64,000 nt of DNA from JACQAP01 sp035275265 (GTDB lineage Bacteria > Pseudomonadota > Gammaproteobacteria > Burkholderiales > JACQAP01). The position numbers and the translations under genes were made by a program. Positions within the stretch are counted from its first letter, which is position 1. Every line of letters begins with the position of its first letter. Shown piece by piece: positions 44,437 to 53,534 of the stretch. Location: the NCBI GenBank assembly GCA_035275265.1, contig DATENC010000017.1, forward strand, positions 1-64,000. Direction: 5' to 3'. Below the pieces are notes generated by a model. It did no database searches. It worked only from the letters and a program-made list of their open reading frames with translations, and was not told the origin of the DNA.

Positions 44437-45111
44437 TTAGCCTCGGCCGGCGAGGCGCGCGCGGGCGCGTTCAATGGCGGCGCGCACCGCAGCTTTCTTG
44501 CGATCCAGATCATGGCCGGCCGTCAGCAGTTCCAGGCGCGCAAGGTTGGCCCCGGCTTTCCGTGCCCGCTTGTGCTCGCGCTCGTTCGCCTGGGTTTCGA
44601 GTCGAAGCTGATGAAATTGGTAACGCTTCCGGGCAATGGTCGCAGTGTCCTCGACGCTCCGGCCGGCCAGCGCGGCTGCGTGCCGATTGCCGCGCCCGGC
44701 GAGCGCCCCCAGCCCGACAATCTCGATGCAGTCGACCGGGCAGGGTGGAACGCACAAATCGCAACCGGTGCAGAACTCGGTCAGCACGGTGTGCATTTGC
44801 TTGGAACTGCCGACGATCGCGTCCACGGGACAGGCGTGGATGCAAAGCGTGCAACCGATGCAGCGCGATTCGTCTATCAGCGCCGCCATACGCGGTTGCT
44901 CGATTCCGTACGCGGGATTGAGCTCTTTCTGTTCGCGTCCGAGCAAATGCGCAAGCTTGCGTATGCCCACGGACCCGCCAGGAGGACACTGGTTGATCTC
45001 GGCGTCGCCTTGCGCAATCGCCTCGGCGTAGGGGCGGCAACCCTGATAGCCGCACTTTGTGCACTGGGTCTGCGGAAGCTGCGCGTCGATCGCGTCGGCG
45101 AGACTGGCCAT
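44437..45111 (-). CDS. rsxB: RnfB/RsxB-type ferredoxin
   Basis: Iron-sulfur protein resembling the RnfB/RsxB subunit but without a membrane anchor. It has the CTKCGYQGC...C cluster of the Fe-S domain, then two [4Fe-4S] ferredoxin motifs, CIGCTLCIHACPVDAI and CTGCDLCVPPCPVDCI, and a basic, Ala-rich C-terminal tail. No other rnf genes are present. It lies 21 bp downstream of the large flavoprotein gene and may exchange electrons with it (inference). ATG 45111 was preferred to a TTG nine bases upstream. Confidence 0.9.
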   Translation of the reverse strand: MASLADAIDAQLPQTQCTKCGYQGCRPYAEAIAQGDAEINQCPPGGSVGIRKLAHLLGREQKELNPAYGIEQPRMAALIDESRCIGCTLCIHACPVDAIVGSSKQMHTVLTEFCTGCDLCVPPCPVDCIEIVGLGALAGRGNRHAAALAGRSVEDTATIARKRYQFHQLRLETQANEREHKRARKAGANLARLELLTAGHDLDRKKAAVRAAIERARARLAGRG

Positions 45112-45132
45112 GGTGCCCAATGCTATACCCGG

Positions 45133-48100
45133 TTAGCGCGTCGGCCGGCGGCCAAGGTGAACCAGGCAGCGGTCGATCCAGTGGGCGGAGAGCTTTTCCT
45201 GCACGGAGTTCTGGGCGAGCCGTGCTGACAGTCCCGGAAAATCCACCTTGTCGAGCGGCTGATCCTGGTTGAAGCAGGAGAACACGTAAGTACGCTCGCC
45301 GCTGGCCGGATCCACATGCGGCTGCAGGCACTGGGCGCAGATCTCCTTCATCATGCACTGCATCGGCGAATTGACCGAACCGATCGCGAAGTGGTGAGGA
45401 TCGAGATGCGCCGCAAGCACGTCGTGCCGCGCTGCAGCCACTGCCGCCATCATCCGGTCGGACCCGATGGCGATGATGCGATTCGCAGCTTGAAACGCGA
45501 TCGCCTGCGAGCCGAGATCACCTTGCGCATATGCAGCCATCGCCTGCACGATGTTGCCCACGAAGGTGCGGTCGTCCGCCCGATTCGGCCGAAATCCCGG
45601 CGCTTCGTCGCAGCACCACACCACCACGTCGGAGGCCGCTTCAATGTCCGCGATCTTGTAGCGATCGATCAATTTCTTGTAACCCGCAAAGTACAGAACC
45701 CTTGACCCGGCTGCGCGCAATGCCTGGCCGATCGAGAACAGCACGGCATTGCCGAGACCACCGCCGACAAGCACCACGGTTTCGTCCGCATGAATTTCGG
45801 TTGGTGAGCCGGTCGGCCCCATCAGGATCACCGGCTCGCCGGGCTTGAGAAGAGCGCACAGATCGGACGAGCCGCCCATCTCCAGGACGATGGTGGATAC
45901 CAACCCCCTGTCGCGATCCACCCAGGCGCCGGTGAGCGCCAGGCCTTCCATTGCCAGACGGGTGCCATCCACATGCTGCGCCAGGGTTTCGAAATTCTGC
46001 AGGCGATAGAACTGGCCAGGCCGGAATTTCTTCGCGGCCATCGGCGCGCGCACCACCACTTCGACGATGGTGGGCGTAAGCCGGATCACCTCGTGCACCG
46101 ACGCGCGCAAATCGCTGTTGAGCGCAGCGAGGAAATCAGCGTCGGTTCCGGCAAAGGCTGGACGCACTTTTTCCAGAACGCGGCTGACCACCGGGTAGCC
46201 CTGCTTGGCGCCGCCCATGGCTTTGACCACGTTGCCGAAGAAGGAAGGGTGCAGGTCGCCGAAGAAGCTGACGAACCGGCCATCCGGACGCTTCGACAGC
46301 AGCACCTGCGGGGAATCCGGCTTGGCGCTTTTCTCGGGATGCACCTGCATGCCGTTCTCGTCGCAAGCCTGAAAGTAACGGCCGTCGAGATGGAAGTTGT
46401 GCGCGTCCTCGCGTGCCAGCACCGTGTTCGGCTGCGTGCCCGCCGCAACCAGCACCGTGCGCGCCGGCAGCGTTAGCGTCGCGGTTTCGGTGCCGCCGTT
46501 CGCGAGCACGCGCTTGCTGGTGACGGTAAGCCCCATGGCATAGCCGAGTTCGTCCACTTCGACTGCAACGGGTGTCAGGTTTTCCGCGAAGCGGATGCCT
46601 TCCTCGAGCGCTTTCTCGACTTCCTCGTGGTTGAGAACATACGAAGGGCTGTCGATCAGACGCTTGCGATAGGCGATGGTGACCCCGCCCCAGGATTGGA
46701 GCAATTCAAGCACATGCGGCTCGCGGCCTTGCGCTGCGGCCTCCGTGCGTTCGCCGCGAATTGCGCGTGCGTGTGTCAGATACTCTTCGGCGACGCTGCG
46801 CTCCGCGGCAGTCCATGAAGCGCGAACCTTTTCCTCGCCTCGTTCGGCGCACAGCGTCTCGAAGCGGCGCAGGAATTTCTCCACCTGCAACGGATAATAA
46901 GCAGCCGATTCGGTCGCCGTGTCGATCGCAGTGAGGCCGCCGCCGATCACCACCACCGGCAAACGCAGCTGCATGTTGGCGATCGAATTCTGCTTGGCTG
47001 CCCCGGTGAGTTGCAGCGCCATGAGGAAGTCGGAAGCTGTGCGCACCCCCGGCGCCAGGCCGTTGGGGATGTCGAGCACGGTGGGGCGCCCCGCACCTGC
47101 GGCCAGCACCACGTGATCGAACCCGAAATCAAAGGCGTCGTCGACCGAAAGTGTGCCGCCAAAACGCACTCCCCCGAACAACGCGAATTCCCGCCGCCGT
47201 TGCAGCAAAAGCCGGATGAGCTTGAGGAAATTCTTGTCCCAACGCACCGTGATGCCATATTCGGCCACGCCTCCGAAACCGGCCATGACGCGATCGTCCA
47301 GCGATTCGAACAGCGATTCGGAATCGTAAATCGGTTCGAACGCGACCCGTGCCCCCGAGCGATCCACCCCGCACTGTTGCGCAGGCAGTGGCTCGATCTT
47401 AAGACCATCAATGCCGACCACGCTGTGACCATCGTTCATCAGGTGGTGTGCCACGGTGAATCCGGCCGGCCCCATGCCGGCGACCAGCACGCGACGGCCG
47501 CTTGCGGGCCGGGGCAACGGTCGGCGCAAATCGAGAGGATTCCAGCGCGTGAGCAGGCTGTAGATTTCGAATCCCCAGGGTAGTTCCAGCACGTCCTTCA
47601 GCGTGCGAGTCTCCGCCTGCGGAATGTTGACCGGCTCCTGCTTCTGGTAGATGCAGGATTTCATGCAGTCGTTGCAGATGCGGTGCCCCGTGGCGGCGAC
47701 CATCGGGTTGTCCACCGTTATCATTGCCAGCGCGCCGACCGCGATGCCTTGGGTCTTGAGCATCTGAAACTCGGAGATGCGCTCTTCCAACGGACAGCCT
47801 GCCAGAGGCACGCCGAAAACGGTTTTCTTGAACGGCGCAGCACCGCCGTCCGCCGGAGCCTTCTCCTTCAGCCCGTGCGAACAGGAGTCGCGCGCCTGCT
47901 CGTGGCACCAGATGCAATAGTTGGTCTGATCGAGCGCACCGACAAGATCGGTGCCGGAATCGGTGAGCGCGAAACCGTGGCGGCGGCGCAGGTGGGAAAG
48001 CGTGTGAACCGTGACGCCGTTTACTTCACGCGTCTCGAGCGGTACCAGATTCTGAAAGTCGAGTTTTTTTGGCGCCTTGAACAGCACCCCGGCCTGGTGT

Positions 48101-48666
48101 TTCCTTTGTCCCGCAGGCGTATGCGCCGCCCATGCGGCGTAGCGCATAGCGGTATCGAGTTTCCCGGTGTTGGCGGCCTCGTCTTTCTGCCATTCGGCAA
48201 CGTACCGGGAGAATGCCAGCTCGCTGAACGCTTCGCCGAACAATAGCGTTAGCTTCCGCGCAAGTTCATCGCCGTCGAACCCGGCGGCGATGTCGGATCT
48301 GTATGTGTTCATCGATTTGCGCTGGACGAACAGGCGCTTGCAGGAGAACAGCGGCGCAAGTTCGTGGTGACGAGCGGAAAGCGCCCGCACCTCGGCCTCG
48401 ATGCTGAACAGTTGCGCAACGAAATCGTCCAGATGTTCGGCCACCGCTATCAGCAAATCCGATTCGTCCTTGCGCGCGAGAAGCTCCGGGTCGACCCGGG
48501 CGGATTCAAGACGAGCCCGCAGTGCGGCGTCCGCGTTCCCAAGGAAAACGAGGAAAGCGGCATCGAGCCGCTGCAATCCGGCGAGATCGTAGAGATCTTC
48601 GAAACGGCTACCGAAGCCGAGCTTCAGTTCAGGCTGGGTGAAAACTGCGTCTACGCTGATATTCAT
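45133..48666 (-). CDS. Large Fe-S flavoprotein oxidoreductase with GltD-like and PyrK/FNR-like modules
   Basis: 1177 residues in four parts. Residues 1-245: no recognised domain. 250-345: cysteines 251, 254, 262, 291, 331, 334 and 338 in a GltD-like Fe-S arrangement (CIWCHEQARDSCSHG, GCPLEERISEFQMLKTQG, CNDCMKSC). About 392-780: two dinucleotide folds (VLVAGMGPAGFTVAHHL, VVVIGGGLTAIDTATESA) as in glutamate synthase small subunits. About 880-1150: an FNR/PyrK-like module (RPGQFYRLQNF, VVLVGGGLGNAVLFSIGQAL) ending in Cx5Cx2Cx17C. Such an architecture could split or merge electron flow between NAD(P)H and ferredoxin. It is followed by rsxB. Its role is not established. Confidence 0.85.
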   Translation of the reverse strand: MNISVDAVFTQPELKLGFGSRFEDLYDLAGLQRLDAAFLVFLGNADAALRARLESARVDPELLARKDESDLLIAVAEHLDDFVAQLFSIEAEVRALSARHHELAPLFSCKRLFVQRKSMNTYRSDIAAGFDGDELARKLTLLFGEAFSELAFSRYVAEWQKDEAANTGKLDTAMRYAAWAAHTPAGQRKHQAGVLFKAPKKLDFQNLVPLETREVNGVTVHTLSHLRRRHGFALTDSGTDLVGALDQTNYCIWCHEQARDSCSHGLKEKAPADGGAAPFKKTVFGVPLAGCPLEERISEFQMLKTQGIAVGALAMITVDNPMVAATGHRICNDCMKSCIYQKQEPVNIPQAETRTLKDVLELPWGFEIYSLLTRWNPLDLRRPLPRPASGRRVLVAGMGPAGFTVAHHLMNDGHSVVGIDGLKIEPLPAQQCGVDRSGARVAFEPIYDSESLFESLDDRVMAGFGGVAEYGITVRWDKNFLKLIRLLLQRRREFALFGGVRFGGTLSVDDAFDFGFDHVVLAAGAGRPTVLDIPNGLAPGVRTASDFLMALQLTGAAKQNSIANMQLRLPVVVIGGGLTAIDTATESAAYYPLQVEKFLRRFETLCAERGEEKVRASWTAAERSVAEEYLTHARAIRGERTEAAAQGREPHVLELLQSWGGVTIAYRKRLIDSPSYVLNHEEVEKALEEGIRFAENLTPVAVEVDELGYAMGLTVTSKRVLANGGTETATLTLPARTVLVAAGTQPNTVLAREDAHNFHLDGRYFQACDENGMQVHPEKSAKPDSPQVLLSKRPDGRFVSFFGDLHPSFFGNVVKAMGGAKQGYPVVSRVLEKVRPAFAGTDADFLAALNSDLRASVHEVIRLTPTIVEVVVRAPMAAKKFRPGQFYRLQNFETLAQHVDGTRLAMEGLALTGAWVDRDRGLVSTIVLEMGGSSDLCALLKPGEPVILMGPTGSPTEIHADETVVLVGGGLGNAVLFSIGQALRAAGSRVLYFAGYKKLIDRYKIADIEAASDVVVWCCDEAPGFRPNRADDRTFVGNIVQAMAAYAQGDLGSQAIAFQAANRIIAIGSDRMMAAVAAARHDVLAAHLDPHHFAIGSVNSPMQCMMKEICAQCLQPHVDPASGERTYVFSCFNQDQPLDKVDFPGLSARLAQNSVQEKLSAHWIDRCLVHLGRRPTR

Positions 48667-48755
48667 TCAGAGATTCTGGGGACCTGGAGCGGCACCGATA
48701 AAAGCGCGCATTATAACGCCGGCGGTTCGAAATCTTATTCGAACTGACGCTGAAG

Positions 48756-49787
48756 TTATAACGGATTCATGGCCTTAAGCGCGAGATCCGCGACGATCCT
48801 GCGCGCCAATCCCGGGCCTTCGTAGATCAGGCCACTGTAGAGCTGGAGCAGGCTGGCGCCGGCGTTGAGTTTTTCGCGGGCGTCGGTTGCGGAAAACACG
48901 CCGCCCGCCGCGATGATCGGGATGCGGTCGTCCAATGATCTTGCCAGTTCGCGCAAGACTGCGGTCGAGCGAGCTTTCAGCGGCGCGCCGCTCAATCCAC
49001 CCGCCTGCTCGCTGTTCGCCATGCCTTCGACGCCATCGCGGGAGAGGGTAGTGTTGGTGGCGATCACCGCGTCCACCCCGTGCCTGACAAACGTGGTGCA
49101 CATGTGTCCAATTTCCTCGGCTGTCAGGTCGGGTGCCATTTTGACTGCGAGCGGAACCGTCTTGCCGTGCCGGGCCGCGAGTTTGCGGTTCTCCTCGGTC
49201 AGGATGCCCAGCAACCGTTCGAGTTGTTCGGACTGTTGCAGCTGGCGCAGGTTGACGGTATTTGGCGAGGAGATATTGATCGCGACATAGCTTGCGGCCA
49301 CATGCACTTTGCGCAGGCAGTACAGGTAATCCTCTGCAGCGCGCTCGATGGGCGTGTCGAAATTCTTGCCGATGTTGATCCCGAGAATGCCGCGATAGCG
49401 CGCCCGTGCGACGTTGTCGAGCAGCCGTTCGACGCCATCGTTATTGAACCCCATGCGGTTGACGATGGCACGAGCCTCAGGGATGCGGAACAGGCGCGGA
49501 GCCGGGTTGCCGGGTTGCGGGCGCGGGGTCACGGTTCCGACCTCGATGAATCCGAAACCGAGCGCCGCCAGCGAGTCGATGTGTTCGCCGTTCTTGTCCA
49601 GTCCTGCCGCCAGTCCCACGGGATTTGGAAACTCAAGCCCCATAACGCGGCGCGGAGACTGAACCGTGGCGCCGGTCGCGCGCGTGAATCCTAAGCGGTG
49701 GGCAAGATCGAGGAATCGCAGCGCGCCTTGGTGCGAACGCTCGGGTTCGAGTTGGAACAGGAACGGGCGCGCCAGGCGATAGAGCAT
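48756..49787 (-). CDS. pyrD: Dihydroorotate dehydrogenase (quinone), class 2
   Basis: Membrane-associated class 2 enzyme oxidising dihydroorotate with quinone in pyrimidine synthesis. Features: N-terminal amphipathic extension, AAGLDKNGEHIDSLAALGFGFIEVGTVTP, RLFRIPEARAIVNRMGFNNDG, AINISSPNTVNLRQLQ with the catalytic Ser position, LAVKMAPDLT, ATNTTLSRDGV and IIAAGGVFS. 343 residues; ATG 49787 gives the canonical beginning MLYRLARPFLF. Being class 2, it needs no PyrK, so the PyrK-like module of the next gene is unlikely to serve it. Confidence 0.96.
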   Translation of the reverse strand: MLYRLARPFLFQLEPERSHQGALRFLDLAHRLGFTRATGATVQSPRRVMGLEFPNPVGLAAGLDKNGEHIDSLAALGFGFIEVGTVTPRPQPGNPAPRLFRIPEARAIVNRMGFNNDGVERLLDNVARARYRGILGINIGKNFDTPIERAAEDYLYCLRKVHVAASYVAINISSPNTVNLRQLQQSEQLERLLGILTEENRKLAARHGKTVPLAVKMAPDLTAEEIGHMCTTFVRHGVDAVIATNTTLSRDGVEGMANSEQAGGLSGAPLKARSTAVLRELARSLDDRIPIIAAGGVFSATDAREKLNAGASLLQLYSGLIYEGPGLARRIVADLALKAMNPL

Positions 49788-49838
49788 GTCAGAGGGCGGC
49801 GGCAATTTCGCCGCCGTCCATGACCTGGCGTGCCGGGA

Positions 49839-50588
49839 TCACACGGCCTCGGGAGAGGACGCGTCGCGCGGCAGTCGCCGCCATTGGCCGTCGATCAGTC
49901 CCTCCAGCGGCTGAAAGTTGATCTTGTAGGCCATCTTGCGGCTTTGCGCTATCCAGTAGCCCAGATATAGATAGGGAAGTCCCAGCCGCCGGCACAACTC
50001 CACCTGCCAAACCACGTTGAAAGTGCCAAGGCTGGCGCCAGCGACTTCGGGTTCGAAAAATGTGTACACCGAAGACAGGCCGTCTTCGAGCCGATCGACA
50101 ATGCTGACCATGCGCAGGCGCCCGTCCTCGCGAAACTCCACAAGGCTCGAGCGGACGTTGCTCTGCAGGAGGAAATGGCGGTACTGCTCGCGACTGTCGT
50201 GATCCATGCCGCCACCGCTATGACGGTGCGACTGGTAACGCAGGTACAGCGCATAGTGCTCGGGGTGATACTTGAGTTCCAGCATGCGCGCTTCCAGCGC
50301 GTTGTGACGGGAGTGGGCTCGACGGTGCGAGCGGCTGGGCTCGAAACCGGCGGTAACGATGCGCACCGGCACGCAGGCGCGGCAGTGATCACAATAAGGC
50401 CGATAGGTGAACGCGCCGCTGCGACGGAAGCCGACTTTCACCAACTCGCTGTAGACCTGGTTGTCGATTGCATGGCTGGGTGTGGCCACCTGCGAGCGGG
50501 CCAGCTTGTCGGGTAGGTAGCTGCACGGGTAGGGCGCAGTTGCGTAGAACTGCAGCACCGAAAAGGGCAGGTCGTTGAGCTGTGTCAT
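49839..50588 (-). CDS. bpt: Aspartate/glutamate leucyltransferase Bpt
   Basis: Bpt transfers leucine from tRNA to N-terminal Asp or Glu, making N-end-rule substrates. The 249-residue protein shows the family motifs PCSYLPDKLARSQVA, YRPYCDHCRACVPVRI, YHPEHYALYLRYQSHRHSGGG and LPYLYLGYWIAQSRKMAYKINFQPLE. The start at 50588 overlaps aat by 4 bp (ATGA), so both transferases are co-translated. Confidence 0.95.
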   Translation of the reverse strand: MTQLNDLPFSVLQFYATAPYPCSYLPDKLARSQVATPSHAIDNQVYSELVKVGFRRSGAFTYRPYCDHCRACVPVRIVTAGFEPSRSHRRAHSRHNALEARMLELKYHPEHYALYLRYQSHRHSGGGMDHDSREQYRHFLLQSNVRSSLVEFREDGRLRMVSIVDRLEDGLSSVYTFFEPEVAGASLGTFNVVWQVELCRRLGLPYLYLGYWIAQSRKMAYKINFQPLEGLIDGQWRRLPRDASSPEAV

Positions 50589-51283
50589 CGCGCGATCGTG
50601 GGTTCCAGGCGCCAAGGTGCCGGAACCGGGTCATAGTGTACCAATTCCCGCAGCCTGCGCGTGAACTCGGCGCGCGGGATTTCCCGGGCGCCGAAAGAAG
50701 CGAGGTGGGCGGTGTTCATCTGGCAGTCGACGACGCCGAATCCCCAGCGCTCCAGTTGCCGGGCCAATGCCACAAGCGCGACTTTCGAGGCGTCGCTGAC
50801 ACGGGTGAACATGGACTCGCCGAAGAACGCGCGGCCGAGCGCCACGCCGTACAGGCCGCCCACGAGTTCGCCGTCGCGCCAGGTTTCCACCGAATGCGCG
50901 TACCCCGCGCGATGAAGGGCGCTGTAGGCGTCGGCCATCTCTTCCGTGATCCAAGTGCCGGATTCCTCGCGCCGGGGCTGACGGCACCCTTCGATCACTT
51001 CGCCGAAAGCGGTATCGGCCCGCACTTCGAAGCGCATGTTGCGCATTGCGCGTGCCAGCGAGCGCGAAACCTTCAACTCGGCGGGGAACAGGACCATGCG
51101 TGGATCGGGGCTCCACCAGAGGATCGGCTGCTCACGGGAGAACCAGGGGAAGATGCCGTTACGGTAGGCTTCAAGGAGCCTGGGTAGCGACAGATCGGCG
51201 CCTGCAGCGAGCAGACCGTTCGGTTCCGCGAGTGCGCGCTCAACGTCGGGAAAGTGATCGCCGGAGCCCAGCCAGGGAATCAA
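50585..51283 (-). CDS. aat: Leucyl/phenylalanyl-tRNA--protein transferase
   Basis: Aat adds Leu or Phe to N-terminal Arg or Lys, feeding ClpS/ClpAP degradation. Signatures: GLLAAGADLSLPRLLEAYRNGIFPWF, PILWWSPDPRMVLFP, SGTWITEEMADAYSALHRAGYAHSVETW and GGLYGVALGRAFFGESMF. 232 residues, normal. It is the upstream member of the aat-bpt pair, with sodC on the 5' side. Confidence 0.96.
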   Translation of the reverse strand: MIPWLGSGDHFPDVERALAEPNGLLAAGADLSLPRLLEAYRNGIFPWFSREQPILWWSPDPRMVLFPAELKVSRSLARAMRNMRFEVRADTAFGEVIEGCRQPRREESGTWITEEMADAYSALHRAGYAHSVETWRDGELVGGLYGVALGRAFFGESMFTRVSDASKVALVALARQLERWGFGVVDCQMNTAHLASFGAREIPRAEFTRRLRELVHYDPVPAPWRLEPTIAR

Positions 51284-51301
51284 GGTGCGATGGACGCACG
51301 C

Positions 51302-51844
51302 TCAGAAAACTTTGTCGGGGTTCTTGCTGATGAGTCCACAGGCCACGCGAGCACCGGAGTTACCGGCCGGTTGGGATTTCAAATCGTCGGGCCCCCCATG
51401 AACAATCACGGCGCGACCGATGATACTTTTGGAGTCGGTGCCCAGCGTAATCCCGCTCACCTGGATCGAGGCCTGCGCAAAACCGTTGGCGTCGGCGCGA
51501 AGGTTGCCGAGATCCCCACCGTGACGAATTGCGCCGACCTGGCCACCGTGCTTGCCGCCGGACGGATTGAAATGTGCGCCGGCGCCGGCAGCATCGGGAG
51601 CACCACAGTTGCCTTTCTCGTGAATATGGAAGCCGTGTGTGCCGTTGGCCGAGAGCCCGCTGATCTTGGCTTCCACCAGCACTACTTCGCCTTTCTGGGT
51701 GAAGTTGACGGTGCCGCTCACCGAATTGCCTTTGGTCGGTGCCAACACTGCAGTGGCGGAGGGATTCTTGGTGAACATCTTGCTCATGGTGCTGCAAGCC
51801 GGCAGCAGCACGCATACGCCGATCAATGCCCACTGGGTTTTCAT
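51302..51844 (-). CDS. sodC: Lipoprotein-type Cu/Zn superoxide dismutase
   Basis: 180 residues. A lipobox (LLPAC, Cys17) marks it as a periplasmic lipoprotein. The SOD core is intact: HGFHIHEKGNC, AHFNPSGGKHGG with bridging and zinc ligands, GDLGN, and IVHGGPDDLKSQPAGNSGARVACGLI near the end. It removes superoxide in the periplasm. It is 18 bp upstream of aat and diverges from a methyltransferase gene across a 163-bp gap. Confidence 0.95.
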   Translation of the reverse strand: MKTQWALIGVCVLLPACSTMSKMFTKNPSATAVLAPTKGNSVSGTVNFTQKGEVVLVEAKISGLSANGTHGFHIHEKGNCGAPDAAGAGAHFNPSGGKHGGQVGAIRHGGDLGNLRADANGFAQASIQVSGITLGTDSKSIIGRAVIVHGGPDDLKSQPAGNSGARVACGLISKNPDKVF

Positions 51845-52007
51845 TTTGCTCTCCGCGAAAAGTCTTTTCGGGTTTAAAGGGCCACCGCAACGGACGTTTT
51901 TAGCACCGGCGCCGGGGAGGTGTCAAATCAGCTTGTGCGCCCGCGTCGCGCGGAAAAGGCGAGCGATACGCGGCGGGCGGGCGTCATGGAAAGCTGTAGC
52001 ATTGTGA

Positions 52008-52595
52008 ATGTTCCCGCATCCCGGTTGCATCCAACGGTTGGATAACGAACACGCACTGCAGTCGCCCTCCGAATGGGTGCAACGCTGGGCCTGCTTGATC
52101 GCCGCCGACGGCGAAGTGCTCGATCTCGCCTGCGGTAGTGGCCGCCACAGCCGCTATCTCGCTTCCGCGGGCTATCACGTCTGCGCGGTCGATCGCGACG
52201 CCCATGCGCTTGCGGCACTGACCGGCGTCACCGGCGTCAGCGTTCAGGTCGCCGATCTGGAACGCGCGCCATGGCCGCTCGAAGGCAGGCGCTTTGCGGG
52301 CATCGTCGTTTGCAATTACCTGTATCGGCCGCTGTTCCCGCATGTCCTGGACGCCCTGGAGCGAGACGGTGCGCTGATATATGAAACGTTCGCGCTAGGC
52401 AATGAACGTTTCGGCAAGCCGTCCAATCCCGATTTTCTGCTCCGACCCGGTGAACTGCTCGAACTGGTTCGCGGGAAATTACGCGTACTGGCCTACGAAG
52501 ACCTGCAGGTGAGCCTGCCCAAGCCGGCGATGGTGCAGCGAATCTGTGCAGTAGGCGCGGCCTGGAACGCGCCGGCTGCGCAAAGAATCGGTTAA
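52008..52595 (+). CDS. Class I SAM-dependent methyltransferase
   Basis: 195 residues with motif I VLDLACGSGRHSRYLASAG, an acidic residue after strand two (VCAVDRDAHALAAL) and a QVADLERAPWPL loop. Similar to TehB/UbiE-like small methyltransferases. No substrate is evident. It runs into dapA with a 30-bp gap. Confidence 0.85.
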   Translation: MFPHPGCIQRLDNEHALQSPSEWVQRWACLIAADGEVLDLACGSGRHSRYLASAGYHVCAVDRDAHALAALTGVTGVSVQVADLERAPWPLEGRRFAGIVVCNYLYRPLFPHVLDALERDGALIYETFALGNERFGKPSNPDFLLRPGELLELVRGKLRVLAYEDLQVSLPKPAMVQRICAVGAAWNAPAAQRIG

Positions 52596-52625
52596 AATCG
52601 CGCTTTCAATCGAATGGGGGCCGCC

Positions 52626-53534
52626 ATGCTGAAAGGAAGCCTCGTCGCCATCCTCACGCCGATGTTGGAGGATGGCAGCCTCGATCTCGAACGGCTGCGC
52701 CGGTTGATAGATTTCCACATCCGCGACGGGAGCAACGGCATTGTCGTCGTCGGGACCACCGGCGAATCGCCGACAGTGGATTTCGAAGAGCATTGCCTTC
52801 TGATCCGCACCACCATCGAGCACGCCGCCGGCCGTATTCCGGTTATTGCCGGTACGGGCGCCAATTCGACGCGCGAGGCCATCGCGCTTGCGGCGTACGC
52901 CAAGTCCGTGGGCGCCGACATGAGCCTGTCGGTGGTCCCCTATTACAACAAGCCCACCCAGGAAGGTTTGTACCGCCACTTTCGCGCCATTGCCGAGACG
53001 GTGGACCTTCCCCAGATTCTGTACAACGTGCCAGGCCGCACGGTTGCTGACATGCAGAACGACACGGTGCTGCGCTTGGCGCAGGTACCGAACATAGTCG
53101 GCCTGAAGGATGCGACCGCCAACATGGAGCGCGGCGCGGAGCTGCTTCGACGCGCGCCAAAAGGTTTTGCGATCTATAGCGGAGATGATGGCACTGCATT
53201 GCCATTGATGATGTTGGGTGCGCATGGCGTAATCTCGGTGACCGCGAATGCGGCACCCCGGTTGATGCAGGAGATGTGCGCGGCCGTTTTCGCCGGCGAT
53301 CTTCCCAAGGCCCGCTCACACAATAACAAGCTGCTCGGGCTGCACCGACACCTGTTCGTCGAGGCCAACCCGATACCGGTGAAGTGGGTGCTGCAACAGA
53401 TGGGACTGATCGACGGCGGTATCCGGCTGCCGCTGACACCGCTGTCTTCGTCCTTCCATGACCTGTTGCGCGGCGCAATGGAGCAGGCCGATATTGCAGG
53501 CACTGCGGTGGCGCAGGCTTCAATGGCCAAATGA
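52626..53534 (+). CDS. dapA: 4-hydroxy-tetrahydrodipicolinate synthase
   Basis: DapA condenses pyruvate with aspartate semialdehyde for lysine and cell-wall diaminopimelate. Motifs: GSLVAILTPM, GIVVVGTTGESPTV, LYNVPGRTV (catalytic Tyr) and IVGLKDATANM (Schiff-base Lys). 302 residues. ATG 52626 begins the canonical MLKGSLVAIL. The gene overlaps bamC by 4 bp, the standard dapA-bamC coupling. Confidence 0.97.
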   Translation: MLKGSLVAILTPMLEDGSLDLERLRRLIDFHIRDGSNGIVVVGTTGESPTVDFEEHCLLIRTTIEHAAGRIPVIAGTGANSTREAIALAAYAKSVGADMSLSVVPYYNKPTQEGLYRHFRAIAETVDLPQILYNVPGRTVADMQNDTVLRLAQVPNIVGLKDATANMERGAELLRRAPKGFAIYSGDDGTALPLMMLGAHGVISVTANAAPRLMQEMCAAVFAGDLPKARSHNNKLLGLHRHLFVEANPIPVKWVLQQMGLIDGGIRLPLTPLSSSFHDLLRGAMEQADIAGTAVAQASMAK

